Positions 7,045-15,610 are shown, counted from the first letter of the stretch. The stretch: 20,012 nt of DNA from Patescibacteria group bacterium (GCA_030550735.1 JAUQOT010000009.1:1-20012); one strand, 5' to 3'. Notes: generated by a model not told the origin, from the letters alone. Translations and numbers: made by a program.

Positions 7045-8644
7045 ATAAAGGATGGGGATATAAAAATCTTGATTTAAATTCGGGATGAAATTGTGTTCCT
7101 AAAAAGAAAGGATGTAGTTTTTGATTAAGTTCTCCTATTTCAACCAAAAAACCATTTGATGATGTTCCTGAAAAAATAAAACCATAATTCGTAAGTATTT
7201 CATGATATTTAGGATTAATTTCATAACGATGACGATGTCTTTCTAAAACTTTTGTTTGTCGATAAGCTTGAAAAGCAGTTGTTCCCTTTTTAATTTGACA
7301 TTCCCAATCACCAAGTCTCATTGTTCCTCCATATAATTTTTCTTTCAATAATTTTTTTTGTTCTTCTAAAATATCTATTACTGGATGTTTTGTTTTTGGA
7401 TTAACCTCGGTTGTATGAGCGTCTTTTAAACCACAAACATTTCTTGCAAATTCAACTACCATTAATTGAAGTCCATAACATAAACCAAAACATGGAATTT
7501 TGTTTTCACGACAGTATTTTATTGCTAAAATTTTTCCTTCAACTCCACGAGAACCAAATCCTCCGGGAATTATAATTCCATCATAATTTTTAAGTTCATC
7601 TAATTTTTTTGTATCTTTCTCATAGTCTTCAGAATTTAACCAACTTATTTCGGGAAAATAACCTAAATACCAACTTGCATGTTTTATTGCTTCAATGACT
7701 GAAATATAGGCATCAGCAAGAACAAAATCTCCTGTTTTAAAATATTTGCCAACTATCCCGATTTTTACCTTTTTTTCTAAATTAAGAATTTTTTCAATTT
7801 CATTTTTCCATCTGCTTTTTTCTTTAATTTTTTCTCTTCTTATTTTTAAATTTAGTTTTTTTAAAATTTTTTTACCTAGATTATCTTCCTCAAAATTTAG
7901 AGGTATTTTATAAATTATTTTCTCATCCGGAGCTGAAATAATATCTTCAATTTTCATATTACAATTAAAAGCAATTTTTCTTTTTCTTATTTCATCCAGG
8001 GGTTTAATACCTCTAGCTAAAACGAAATCTGGTTGAAGCCCAGCTGAATTTAGGGTCCTAATAGCATATTGAGTAGGTTTTGTTTTAAGTTCCATGCCTT
8101 CTCCTTGATAAGGTAAGTAACTAACCAATATTAAAATAACATCGCTAGGCTTTTGAAGTCTTAAAATTCTAACGGTTTCTAAAAACAAAAGATTTTGATA
8201 TTCACCAACAGTTCCTCCGATTTCTATAATAACAATATCTGCTTTTGTTAATTGTTGAGCTTTATTAATTTTCTCGATGACTTCTAGGGGAACATGAGGA
8301 ACAACTTCAACGCATTTTCCATCAAAGTATAAACTTCTTTCTTTTTGAATTAAAGAAAGATAAACACTTCCGGTTGTCATATAGTTCTCTTTCGTTAATT
8401 CTGTGTTTAAAAATCTTTCATAATGGCCCATATCTTGATCGCATTCTGTTCCGTCTTTTAAAACAAAAACTTCACCATGCTCAATTGGGTTCATTGTTCC
8501 AGCATCAACATTAACATAAGGATCAATTTTTATACAAGTAACTTTATAGCCATACCAAGAAAGAATTTTAGCAATTGAAGCAGTAGCAACCCCCTTCCCA
8601 ACTCCTGACATAACCCCTCCACAAACAAAAATGTATTTTGGCAT
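6998..8644 (-). CDS. pyrG: CTP synthase
   Basis: PyrG aminates UTP to CTP using ATP and glutamine. The N-terminal synthetase domain opens KYIFVCGGVMSGVGKG (P-loop residues 13-18) with KIDPYVNVDAGTMNP and HGEVFVLKDGTECDQDMGHYER, all standard. The C-terminal class I glutaminase domain (from about 293) carries the oxyanion region PGGFGSRG (360-367), the nucleophile Cys389 in GLCYGLQ, and His520/Glu522 in FHPEF. Length 548 is full size. The start lies 10 bases after a TATAAT box (8655-8660), so this gene has its own promoter and probably a nearly leaderless mRNA. It is 48 bases behind the P-type ATPase gene and overlaps the methyltransferase gene downstream. Confidence 0.97.
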   Translation of the reverse strand: MPKYIFVCGGVMSGVGKGVATASIAKILSWYGYKVTCIKIDPYVNVDAGTMNPIEHGEVFVLKDGTECDQDMGHYERFLNTELTKENYMTTGSVYLSLIQKERSLYFDGKCVEVVPHVPLEVIEKINKAQQLTKADIVIIEIGGTVGEYQNLLFLETVRILRLQKPSDVILILVSYLPYQGEGMELKTKPTQYAIRTLNSAGLQPDFVLARGIKPLDEIRKRKIAFNCNMKIEDIISAPDEKIIYKIPLNFEEDNLGKKILKKLNLKIRREKIKEKSRWKNEIEKILNLEKKVKIGIVGKYFKTGDFVLADAYISVIEAIKHASWYLGYFPEISWLNSEDYEKDTKKLDELKNYDGIIIPGGFGSRGVEGKILAIKYCRENKIPCFGLCYGLQLMVVEFARNVCGLKDAHTTEVNPKTKHPVIDILEEQKKLLKEKLYGGTMRLGDWECQIKKGTTAFQAYRQTKVLERHRHRYEINPKYHEILTNYGFIFSGTSSNGFLVEIGELNQKLHPFFLGTQFHPEFKSRFLYPHPLFVEFIKSSVKNEKRF

Positions 8645-8654
8645 TTATTTACAA

Positions 8655-8660
8655 ATTATA
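8655..8660 (-). promoter_or_regulatory. TATAAT -10 box directly before pyrG
   Basis: On the minus strand TATAAT ends 10 bases before the pyrG ATG. A start site 6-8 bases downstream of the hexamer would leave only about 2-5 untranslated bases. No Shine-Dalgarno sequence lies in the gap (TTGTAAATAA). Confidence 0.6.
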
Positions 8661-8692
8661 ATTTAATTTAATTAAGAATCTCAATTTAATTT

Positions 8693-11317
8693 TTAAGACA
8701 CAATTTTGTTTTTTAAAAATTTGTAAACTTCACTAATTCCAAAAACAGTTGAACTTAGAATTAAAAGAACAAAAAATTCAAAAAATGATATAGGAGCAAA
8801 ATCTAGAATTTTTCTTAGAAACGGATTAAAAATAACCAAGAATTGAAGACAAACAGATAAGAATATACCAAAAATAATATAAGGATTTAGTTTAAAACTT
8901 AATTTAAAAATATTTCTATTCAAAGAACGAAGATTAATAGCGTTATAAATCTGAGTAAAACTCATTATAAGAAAAGCATAAGTTCGAGCTTTATCAAGAT
9001 CTAAAATATATTCATAACTAAAAACTAAAACTGTTAAAATCATCATAACGCTTGCCATCATTAAAAGATAAGGAATTAAATCTAAACTTATTAGAGATTC
9101 ATCTCTTTTTCTTGGTTTAGAATAAATTTCATAACCATGTTCTTTTTCAAAAGCTAAAGTGGTCCCTACTAAAGTATCGGTTACAAAGTTTAAAAACAAA
9201 ATATGAATCGGTTTTAAAATAAAGGGGTAACCCAAAATCAATGAAATTATTATTGTTAAACTTTCAGCAACATTAGTTGTTATTAAAAAGAAAACCGTTC
9301 TTTTAAGGTTATTAAATATTTTTCTTCCTTCAACAATACCATTCAAAAAACTTTCTAAATTATCATCGATTAAAATAATATCACTTGCCGATTTAGCTAT
9401 TTCTGAACCGCGTTTTCCCATACATATTCCAACTTCAGCTTTTTTAAGACCTAAAACATCGTTAACACCATCACCGATATAAGCAACTGAATAGCCAAGT
9501 TTTTGATGAAGCTCTAAAATTCTTAGTTTAGTTTCAGGATTAATTCTTGCAAAAATAAAAGTTTCTTTAATTTTTTCTAATAGTTCTTTATCACTCAAAT
9601 TTTCAATTTCTTTTTGTTCTAAAACATTTAAATTTTCAAAACCTATTTCCTTAGCTATATAAACAGCAGTTGCTTTATGATCTCCTGTTAAAATTTTAGT
9701 TTCGATTCCTGCTCCTTTTAATTTTTGAATCACCTCTTTAACACCCTTTTTCGGTGGATCATAAAGGATGATTAAACCAACAAAAATTAAATTTTCTTCT
9801 CTTTCACCTTCATTAAAGGCAACACTAAGGATGGAAAAGCCTTTATTAGCATAATCAAGAGCTTTATCCAAAATTTCTTGTTTATTTGTAAAAATTTCTA
9901 TCCCTTTATTAGTAAGAATATACTCACAACTCTCAATTATTTTTTCGAAAGCACCTAAATAATAAGATTCAATTCTTTCATGAATGACAATAACTCTTTT
10001 ATGTTTTCTTAACCTAGAAAAAGGTTCTCTTTTTTTAATTTTTTCAATTTGGAGAATATGTTCTCTTTTAATACCAGCTTTTTCAAGAAGAACAAGAAGA
10101 GCTACATCTCTTGGGTTACCTTTGGTTTTTATTTCTCCATCTTCCTCTTTAATAATTTCACCTTCGCTTATAACAGCTAAAATATTCAAAAGTTTTATCA
10201 AGGGGTAGTTTTCAAAAATATTTATCTCTTTTCCGTCTTTAAGAAATTTGCCCCTTAAATCTAGACCATCACCAGTAACTTCAATTTCTTCGTTATTAAC
10301 AAAAATTTTTCTTACGGTCATTAAATTTTCAGTTAAAGTCCCAGTTTTGTCAGAAAGCAGAAGGTTAACAACTGATAAACTTTCAGTTGCTTTAAGGTTT
10401 TTTACGAGAATATTTTTTTTATATAAAGAGTAAGCACTAACCACTAGAACTACAGTAATAATTACCGGAAGTCCTTCAGGAATTGCTGAAACAAAAGACG
10501 ATAAAATAAAAAGAAGAGAATCTGACCATAAATAGTCTCTTTGGAAAGTGAAATAAAAAATAAGAATAGAAGTTAAAATGGGAATTAAAGTTATTCTTAA
10601 AATTAAATCTTTAGAAAGCTTCTCAAAATGAGGAGCTACATTTTCAATCTCTTTAAATTTCTTATAAATTTTTCCCATATAAGTATTTAGTGAAGTAGCA
10701 ACGACTATTCCCTTTCCTTTACCTTCAACAACATAGCTTCCCATAAAACCGATATTTTTCATTTCTGAAATTTCAGTATTTTCAGGTAAAACTTTTATAT
10801 CTTTTTCAACGGGTAAAGATTCGCCTGTTAAAATTGATTCGTCGATTTTGAGATCTTCGACCTCAAAAAACCTTAAATCAGCAGGTATAATATCACCTTC
10901 TTCAATAAAAACAATATCACCAGGAACGACATTTTCTGTATCAATTTCAATAATTTCACCATCTCTTAAAACTTTAATTTTTGTTTTAAAAAATTGTTTT
11001 AACTTTTCTAAAGTTTTTTCCGTTTTTAATTCAAAGAAAAAACCAATTAGAGCATTAACTAAAATTATTAAAGAAATCACAAGAGAATTGTTATATTTTC
11101 CTAAATAAAAAGAAAGAAGAAAAACAGCAAACAGAACAAGATTAAAAATATTTTTAAATTGTTTTAAAAAAATCTTAATTAAAGATGTCTTTTCCTGTGG
11201 AAGAATATTTTTCCCATATTTTTTTAGCCTTTTCTCGGCTTCTTGATTTGTTAATCCTAAAAAATTTGTATCAAATTCTTTTAAAATTTCTTCAATTGGT
11301 AAAAAATGATATTTCAT
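8693..11317 (-). CDS. P-type cation ATPase, Ca2+-pump-like (type II)
   Basis: An ATP-driven cation pump. In order: N-terminal cation-ATPase domain, actuator loop TGES (164-167), membrane helix 4 motif AIPEGLP (278-284), phosphorylated Asp323 in SDKTGTLT, nucleotide-domain KGNPRDVALL (399-408), TGDHKATA (544-551), hinge GDGVND (615-620), then a six-helix C-terminal membrane domain. Helix 5 has NVAES and helix 6 has LNFVTDTL, matching Asn/Glu and Asn/Thr/Asp residues of the SERCA Ca2+ sites, so Ca2+ (or Mn2+) is the best guess; the usual GDGVNDAPAL reads GDGVNDVLGL. Length 874 fits. The start is nine bases after the gamma-subunit stop, so it is probably co-transcribed with the ATP synthase genes, occupying the place where atpD normally sits. 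Confidence 0.9.
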   Translation of the reverse strand: MKYHFLPIEEILKEFDTNFLGLTNQEAEKRLKKYGKNILPQEKTSLIKIFLKQFKNIFNLVLFAVFLLSFYLGKYNNSLVISLIILVNALIGFFFELKTEKTLEKLKQFFKTKIKVLRDGEIIEIDTENVVPGDIVFIEEGDIIPADLRFFEVEDLKIDESILTGESLPVEKDIKVLPENTEISEMKNIGFMGSYVVEGKGKGIVVATSLNTYMGKIYKKFKEIENVAPHFEKLSKDLILRITLIPILTSILIFYFTFQRDYLWSDSLLFILSSFVSAIPEGLPVIITVVLVVSAYSLYKKNILVKNLKATESLSVVNLLLSDKTGTLTENLMTVRKIFVNNEEIEVTGDGLDLRGKFLKDGKEINIFENYPLIKLLNILAVISEGEIIKEEDGEIKTKGNPRDVALLVLLEKAGIKREHILQIEKIKKREPFSRLRKHKRVIVIHERIESYYLGAFEKIIESCEYILTNKGIEIFTNKQEILDKALDYANKGFSILSVAFNEGEREENLIFVGLIILYDPPKKGVKEVIQKLKGAGIETKILTGDHKATAVYIAKEIGFENLNVLEQKEIENLSDKELLEKIKETFIFARINPETKLRILELHQKLGYSVAYIGDGVNDVLGLKKAEVGICMGKRGSEIAKSASDIILIDDNLESFLNGIVEGRKIFNNLKRTVFFLITTNVAESLTIIISLILGYPFILKPIHILFLNFVTDTLVGTTLAFEKEHGYEIYSKPRKRDESLISLDLIPYLLMMASVMMILTVLVFSYEYILDLDKARTYAFLIMSFTQIYNAINLRSLNRNIFKLSFKLNPYIIFGIFLSVCLQFLVIFNPFLRKILDFAPISFFEFFVLLILSSTVFGISEVYKFLKNKIVS

Positions 11318-11326
11318 TAGTCAAAT

Positions 11327-12253
11327 TTAAAAAACTTTATATTGAAAATTATCAAGAATTTCTTGAGTGATTTTATTTTGTCTTAGTTTATTATAAACTA
11401 TAAGGGTTTTCTCTTTAAGCTCATCAGAATTTTTTTCGGCACGTCTCATGGTAATTGTCCGAGCTAGTTCTAAACTTGCTTGGGCTTCTAAAATAATCAC
11501 ATAAATCAATGAATAAAAAACAATTTCAAGGATTACCTCTAAAATTTTTTGGGGAGATGGTTCAAGAAGATAATAAAACTCATATTTAAATTCTCTTTCC
11601 TTCATAAGATTTTGCCATTCTCGCATTCGAGGTAAAATTTTAAAAATAATCTCTTCTAAAATCTTTAAATCGAAAGGATAGATTTTAATTTCTTCAACAA
11701 AATATCCTGACAAAGTTAAATTAGGTCTTACAAAAATTATTTCGCTAATTTTATGTTCTTCTATTAAAAACCTTAAGTAAGAAATAAGTTCTTTAGAAAA
11801 TTCTTCAGGAAATAAGCCCTCAAATTTACTAAAGGAAAATAAGATTTTTTCCTGTTTTTTAAAATAATTCTCTGCTTTTTTCCCTATCACACCCAAAAGA
11901 ACTTTTTTATTTTCATTTCTTAATTTTTTTAAAATATTTTTAGTTTTTTCAAAAATAGTTAAATCGAAAGCTCCGGCTAAACCGCGATCAGAAGCAATAA
12001 CAATAATTAAAATTTGATCAGAATTTGAAACTTTTAGTCTTTTTTCAATTTCGCTATGAATATTTGGGTTCCTTTTAAGAATTTCTTTGAAAATTGAAAG
12101 AATATAAAAAGTATTAGCTATAACTTGAGAAATTTTTTGATAAGCTTTTTTATATCTTAATGAAGAAAGAATTCCAACCGATTTAGTTATTTTTTGAAAT
12201 TTAGTAAAAAACTTTAATCTCTGTTTTAAATTTCTTAAAGAAGTTCCTTTCAT
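11327..12253 (-). CDS. atpG: ATP synthase F1 gamma subunit
   Basis: The rotor shaft of F1. The N-terminal helix (LKQRLKFFTKFQKITKSVG) and the C-terminal helix (YNKLRQNKITQEILDNF) form the antiparallel coiled coil inside the alpha/beta ring, and both are clear. The usual N-terminal consensus KITxAMxMVAAAK is altered to KITKSVGILSSLRYKK, and the C-terminal SExAARMxAM reads SLELARTITM. The middle alpha/beta domain is divergent but of normal size (308 residues in all). The start ATG overlaps the alpha stop as ATGA, a sign of coupled translation. It is followed nine bases later by the cation pump, not by beta as in the common atpIBEFHAGDC order. Confidence 0.93.
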   Translation of the reverse strand: MKGTSLRNLKQRLKFFTKFQKITKSVGILSSLRYKKAYQKISQVIANTFYILSIFKEILKRNPNIHSEIEKRLKVSNSDQILIIVIASDRGLAGAFDLTIFEKTKNILKKLRNENKKVLLGVIGKKAENYFKKQEKILFSFSKFEGLFPEEFSKELISYLRFLIEEHKISEIIFVRPNLTLSGYFVEEIKIYPFDLKILEEIIFKILPRMREWQNLMKEREFKYEFYYLLEPSPQKILEVILEIVFYSLIYVIILEAQASLELARTITMRRAEKNSDELKEKTLIVYNKLRQNKITQEILDNFQYKVF

Positions 12254-13746
12254 TGAAGAACTTGGATTAAAAATTCTTTAATCATTTTTTCAATTTCTTC
12301 AGAAAGATCTTTAACTTCTCTAATTTTTTCTAAAAGTTCTTGTTTTTCCAATTTTAATTTTTTAATTATTCTTTCCTCAACTTCTTTAATTTTAAAAACA
12401 GGGATATTATCTAAATAACCATTTACCGCCGCATAAAGTAAAACAGCTGTTTCTTCAAAAGAAAATGGTTTTAGATCTGGTTGTTTTAGGAGTTCCATTA
12501 TAATTCTTCCTCGAATTAATTTTTGTTTTGTTTCTTCAGCAAGTTCAGCAGCTACTTGGGCAAAGGCTTCTAACTCTCTATATTGAGCTAAATCCAATTT
12601 TAATTTACCGGCAATTTTTTTAATTATTTTTGTTTGAGCTTTAGAACCAACTCTTGAAACTGAAAGCCCGATATTAATTGCTGGTCTAAAACCAGCATTA
12701 AAAAGTTCTGTTTCCAAATATATTTGTCCATCGGTTATTGAAATTAAATTAGTAGGAATATAAGCTGAAATATCACCAAGTTGTGTTTCGCAAATAGGAA
12801 TAGCTGTTAAACTTCCTCCGTTTTTTAATTTCGCAGATCTTTCTAAAAGTCTCGAATGGGTATAAAAAATATCACCTGGATAGGCTTCTCTTCCTGCTGG
12901 TCTTTTAAGAAGCAAACTAATCTCTCGCCAAGCCCAAGCATGTTTAGTCAAATCATCATAAATAACAACAGCATCTTTGCCTTTATCTCTAAAATATTCA
13001 CCTATTGAACAACCAGCATAAGGAGCTAAATAAAGTAAAATTGGTAAATCAGAAGGTGAGGTAGCAACAATAATAGTGTAATCTAAAGCACCTCTTTCTT
13101 TTAGAGTTTCATAAATCCTTCTTATTTTAGAAAGTTTTTGTCCGATAGCTACATAAATACAAATAGGGGTATCAAAAACATCTTGTTTTTGATTTAAGAT
13201 TAAATCTAAGACAATAGCAGTCTTACCTATTTTTCTATCGCCCAAAATAAGTTCTCGCTGTCCTCTTCCAATCGGAATTAAAGCATCAATAATTTTAATT
13301 CCTGTATGTAATGGAGTGTTAACTGGTTCCCTGTCTATTACACTAGGTGCAGGTCTTTCAAGGGGATAAAATTCATCAGAAACAATTTCACCTAATCCAT
13401 CAAGTGGTCTTCCAAGAGGATCAATAACTCTTCCAACTAAATTATAACCAACAGGAATTTGAATGATTTGTCCTGTTCTTTTAACAATATCACCTTCTTT
13501 AATTTTTTCAAAATCGTTCAAAGCAGCTGCTCCAATTACTCCTTCTTCGAGATTAAGAACCATAAGAAGGATATTTTTTCCTTCTACTAATAAAATTTCG
13601 GATACCATTGCTTTATAAAGACCATCAATCCAAACAATTCCATCTCCTACTTTTAAAACTCTTCCAATTTCTTCTAATTCTCCCTTAGGTTCGTATTTTT
13701 CAAGTTCTCTTTCAAGTTTTTCGATTAAAAATTTTAAATCTTCCAT
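12250..13746 (-). CDS. atpA: ATP synthase F1 alpha subunit
   Basis: Forms the hexamer with beta and carries the non-catalytic nucleotide sites. Clear motifs: GYNLVGRVIDPLGRPLDG (100-117), RPAPSVIDREPVNTPLHTG, IYDDLTKHAWAWRE, RPAGREAYPGDIFYTHSRLLER and the arginine-finger region ISLSVSRVGS-like IGLSVSRVGSKAQ. The P-loop reads GDRKIGKT (169-176), where nearly all alphas have GDRQTGKT, so Gln172 and Thr173 are Lys and Ile. Also KHAWAWRE replaces the usual KQAVAYRQ. Length 498 is normal. It follows delta after six bases and ends in TGA overlapping the gamma ATG. Confidence 0.97.
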   Translation of the reverse strand: MEDLKFLIEKLERELEKYEPKGELEEIGRVLKVGDGIVWIDGLYKAMVSEILLVEGKNILLMVLNLEEGVIGAAALNDFEKIKEGDIVKRTGQIIQIPVGYNLVGRVIDPLGRPLDGLGEIVSDEFYPLERPAPSVIDREPVNTPLHTGIKIIDALIPIGRGQRELILGDRKIGKTAIVLDLILNQKQDVFDTPICIYVAIGQKLSKIRRIYETLKERGALDYTIIVATSPSDLPILLYLAPYAGCSIGEYFRDKGKDAVVIYDDLTKHAWAWREISLLLKRPAGREAYPGDIFYTHSRLLERSAKLKNGGSLTAIPICETQLGDISAYIPTNLISITDGQIYLETELFNAGFRPAINIGLSVSRVGSKAQTKIIKKIAGKLKLDLAQYRELEAFAQVAAELAEETKQKLIRGRIIMELLKQPDLKPFSFEETAVLLYAAVNGYLDNIPVFKIKEVEERIIKKLKLEKQELLEKIREVKDLSEEIEKMIKEFLIQVLQ

Positions 13747-13752
13747 TTTTTC

Positions 13753-14124
13753 TTAAAGAGAAGAAAAAACTTTATTAATTAGATTTTTTAAAGAAAAATC
13801 AAATTTGAAATATCGGCTAACAAAAATTCCTCCCAAAATTAGATTTTCATCTATTTCAATTTTTTCAATTTCAATTTTCTTTGCTAATTTTCGAGTCAAT
13901 TTTTGAATAACAAACTCAATATCATCTTCAAAAGCTAATTTGAGATTTCCCTTAACAATATTATTTTCCTCATTAATCTTATCCTTAAGAAAACCTAAAA
14001 TATCTTTTAAAAGATATGATTTACCTTTATTTTTAAGATTTATCAAAAATTTATCGATTAAATCAAATCGCTCTTTTTTAATTAATCTCCAAATCAATTC
14101 GCTGTAAATTTTTGCTTCACTCAT
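13753..14124 (-). CDS. atpH: ATP synthase F1 delta subunit, short form
   Basis: Delta (OSCP) joins F1 to the peripheral stalk. Only 123 residues are present against about 175-180 in most bacteria. The C-terminal part is recognisable: ENLILGGIFVSRYFKFDFSLKNLI corresponds to the family's vDxsLiGGxxxxxGdxxxDxSxxxxL. The N-terminal six-helix domain, which binds alpha, is reduced to about 60 residues. The position between b and alpha supports the identity. The ATG overlaps the b stop by eight bases. No upstream extension in frame looks like missing delta sequence, so I infer a genuinely compact protein, not a broken gene. Confidence 0.85.
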   Translation of the reverse strand: MSEAKIYSELIWRLIKKERFDLIDKFLINLKNKGKSYLLKDILGFLKDKINEENNIVKGNLKLAFEDDIEFVIQKLTRKLAKKIEIEKIEIDENLILGGIFVSRYFKFDFSLKNLINKVFSSL

Positions 14125-14599
14125 TTAAAATTTTCTCAATAAATTCACGATTTAATTTCCTGTCATGAAAAACTTTAAAGGCTAATTTTTCAAATATTTT
14201 TGGGACTTCTTTTCTAAGTTCAGCATGAAAGCTTAATCTTATCTCTTCTTTTTCTTTTTCAAATTTTTCAAAAAAATCTTTTTTTGCTTCTTCAATTTCT
14301 TTTTGAAATTCATTTTCCAAAATAGCCTTTCTCTGATAAGCTAAACTTAAAATTTTTTCTTTTTCTCTTTCAGTTTTTTCCAATATCTTTCTTCTTAATT
14401 CCCGAATTTTCTTGATTAACTTTTCAGCTTCGTCACGAGTTTTATATCCTTCTTCAATTTCTTTCTTTCTTTTTTCGAGAATATCATTCAATGGTTTCGA
14501 AAAAAATTTATAAACAATAAAAAAAAGAATAAAAAAATTTATTAACTGAGCGAGAAAAATCTTCCAATCGAGACCAAAACTCTCAAAAAGTTTTTCCAT
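14117..14599 (-). CDS. atpF: ATP synthase Fo b subunit
   Basis: The peripheral-stalk subunit. One membrane helix at about residues 16-32 (AQLINFFILFFIVYKFF) follows a short N-terminus, then KPLNDILEKRKKEIEEG, the usual juxtamembrane motif of b, and a long charged coiled coil rich in Lys and Glu to about residue 125. Length 160 is normal. A single b gene is present and no b' copy is seen, so a b2 homodimer is expected. It starts two bases after the c stop and overlaps delta by eight bases. Confidence 0.95.
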   Translation of the reverse strand: MEKLFESFGLDWKIFLAQLINFFILFFIVYKFFSKPLNDILEKRKKEIEEGYKTRDEAEKLIKKIRELRRKILEKTEREKEKILSLAYQRKAILENEFQKEIEEAKKDFFEKFEKEKEEIRLSFHAELRKEVPKIFEKLAFKVFHDRKLNREFIEKILNE

Positions 14600-14601
14600 T
14601 T

Positions 14602-14835
14602 TTAAACAAATTTTATAATTAAAGCTGTAACTAAAACATAAATAGCAATAGCCTCAGCAAAAGCAATTGCTAACACCATTGCTGTTTGAATTTTTGATGA
14701 TGCTTCGGGATTTCTTCCAATAGCTTTCATTGCTTCGCTACCTATTTTTCCAATCATCAGAGCTGGAGTAATCACGCCCAAAATAATAGTAATAGCAGGA
14801 AGAATATTTTTGATTACTTGTGGATCGGTTAACAT
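14602..14835 (-). CDS. atpE: ATP synthase Fo c subunit
   Basis: Forms the c-ring that rotates as ions cross the membrane. Two helices flank the polar loop GRNPEAS (40-46); the ion-binding carboxylate is Glu61 in AFAEAIAIY. The residue after it is Ala, not Ser or Thr, and there is no Gln at the sodium-motif position of helix 1, which points to H+ coupling. Helix 1 normally has a GxGxGxG series; here the stretch is ILGVITPALMIGKIG, with a Pro and bulky residues in place of several glycines. At 77 residues it is of normal length. It is tightly packed between a and b, with two-base gaps on both sides. Confidence 0.96.
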   Translation of the reverse strand: MLTDPQVIKNILPAITIILGVITPALMIGKIGSEAMKAIGRNPEASSKIQTAMVLAIAFAEAIAIYVLVTALIIKFV

Positions 14836-14837
14836 CT

Positions 14838-15533
14838 TTAATGTTCTTCACTTAATGCGACCTTAAGAAAAATTGTTGTTAAAACTGTAAAAATAACTGC
14901 TTGAATTAAACCAACAAACATTTCTAAACCTATAAATGGTATAGGAAAAATAAAAGCAAATAATTTAAAAACAACTGTAAGAAGAACTTCGCCAGCAAAA
15001 ATATTTCCAAAAAGCCTAAAACTAAACGAAAGTATCTTAGCCAATTCTCCAAATATTTCTAAAACACCAATCGGATTTAAATACCTTTTAAGAAAATTGT
15101 TACCTAAATGATAAATACCTAAAAGATTTGTTCCTATAACTGAAATTAAGGCTAAAGTTAAAGTCATATTCAAATCAGAGTAAGGCGAACGAAAAAGAGG
15201 TATGTGGTGATGATCTTTTTGAAGATAGATGCTTCCAACTCCAGGAAAAACACCCAACCAATTTGAAAAAAGAATAAAAATAAAAAAAGTCAAAATAAAA
15301 GCTAAAATTCTGGGACTAAGGTGTTCGTTTAAAATAGATTTTAAAAATGATTGAAGATTTTCAAAAATAATTTCAAAAATTAGTTGAAATTTAGATGGAA
15401 ATTTACTTAGATTTTTATTTAATCTGAAAAAAATAAAACTAAGGAAAATTATTGCTAACCAACTTGTAAGAATTGTGTTGGTGACGCTAAAACCGAATAT
15501 CTCAAAAATTTTTTCTGCTTCTAAAGAAATCAT
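14838..15533 (-). CDS. atpB: ATP synthase Fo a subunit
   Basis: The stator channel subunit. Hydrophobic helices occur throughout; the essential arginine is Arg173 in LSFSFRLFGNIFAGE, and the final helices carry FIGLEMFVGLIQAVIFTVLTT, both family hallmarks. Helix 2 region has FSNWLGVFPG. A histidine run (KDHHH, 106-110) lies in the loop before the conserved SD(L)NMTLTLAL. Length 231 is normal. First gene of the leftward ATP synthase operon; no atpI precedes it. The ATG is 11 bases after an extended -10 element, giving an almost leaderless mRNA, and there is no Shine-Dalgarno sequence. Confidence 0.96.
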   Translation of the reverse strand: MISLEAEKIFEIFGFSVTNTILTSWLAIIFLSFIFFRLNKNLSKFPSKFQLIFEIIFENLQSFLKSILNEHLSPRILAFILTFFIFILFSNWLGVFPGVGSIYLQKDHHHIPLFRSPYSDLNMTLTLALISVIGTNLLGIYHLGNNFLKRYLNPIGVLEIFGELAKILSFSFRLFGNIFAGEVLLTVVFKLFAFIFPIPFIGLEMFVGLIQAVIFTVLTTIFLKVALSEEH

Positions 15534-15544
15534 TTTAACGTTTT

Positions 15545-15553
15545 ATTATAACA
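15545..15553 (-). promoter_or_regulatory. Extended -10 promoter (TGTTATAAT) for the leftward ATP synthase operon
   Basis: On the minus strand TGT followed by TATAAT is a perfect extended -10 element; TATAAT occupies 15545-15550 and ends 11 bases before the atpB ATG. No -35 hexamer is evident, which is usual for extended -10 promoters; A/T tracts lie upstream. Confidence 0.7.
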
Positions 15554-15558
15554 TTATT

Positions 15559-15583
15559 AAAAAAATTTTTTAAAAAAATTTTT
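15559..15583. promoter_or_regulatory. Paired A-tract/T-tract element between divergent promoters
   Basis: Two units of seven A followed by six and five T (A 15559-15565, T 15566-15571, A 15572-15578, T 15579-15583) lie between the two -10 boxes. Such tracts bend DNA and can act as UP elements for both promoters. Function is inferred. Confidence 0.4.
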
Positions 15584-15593
15584 CTATTTGGGT

Positions 15594-15599
15594 TATAAT
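15594..15599 (+). promoter_or_regulatory. TATAAT -10 box directly before atpD
   Basis: TATAAT ends 11 bases before the atpD ATG at 15611. The gap holds AGGAGGG (15604-15610), which touches the ATG and would be at or partly outside the predicted mRNA 5' end. No -35 hexamer is evident. Confidence 0.65.
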
Positions 15600-15610
15600 T
15601 TCTAGGAGGG

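Noticed and set aside
9984..11370. Four plus-strand frames of 61-86 codons opposite the cation pump gene
   Set aside because: They are antisense shadows of the P-type ATPase (the last also of the gamma end), with no family motifs or starts of their own.
14602..14835. Sodium-binding motif in the c subunit
   Set aside because: Glu61 is followed by Ala and the helix-1 Gln is absent, so the Na+ signature is not present.
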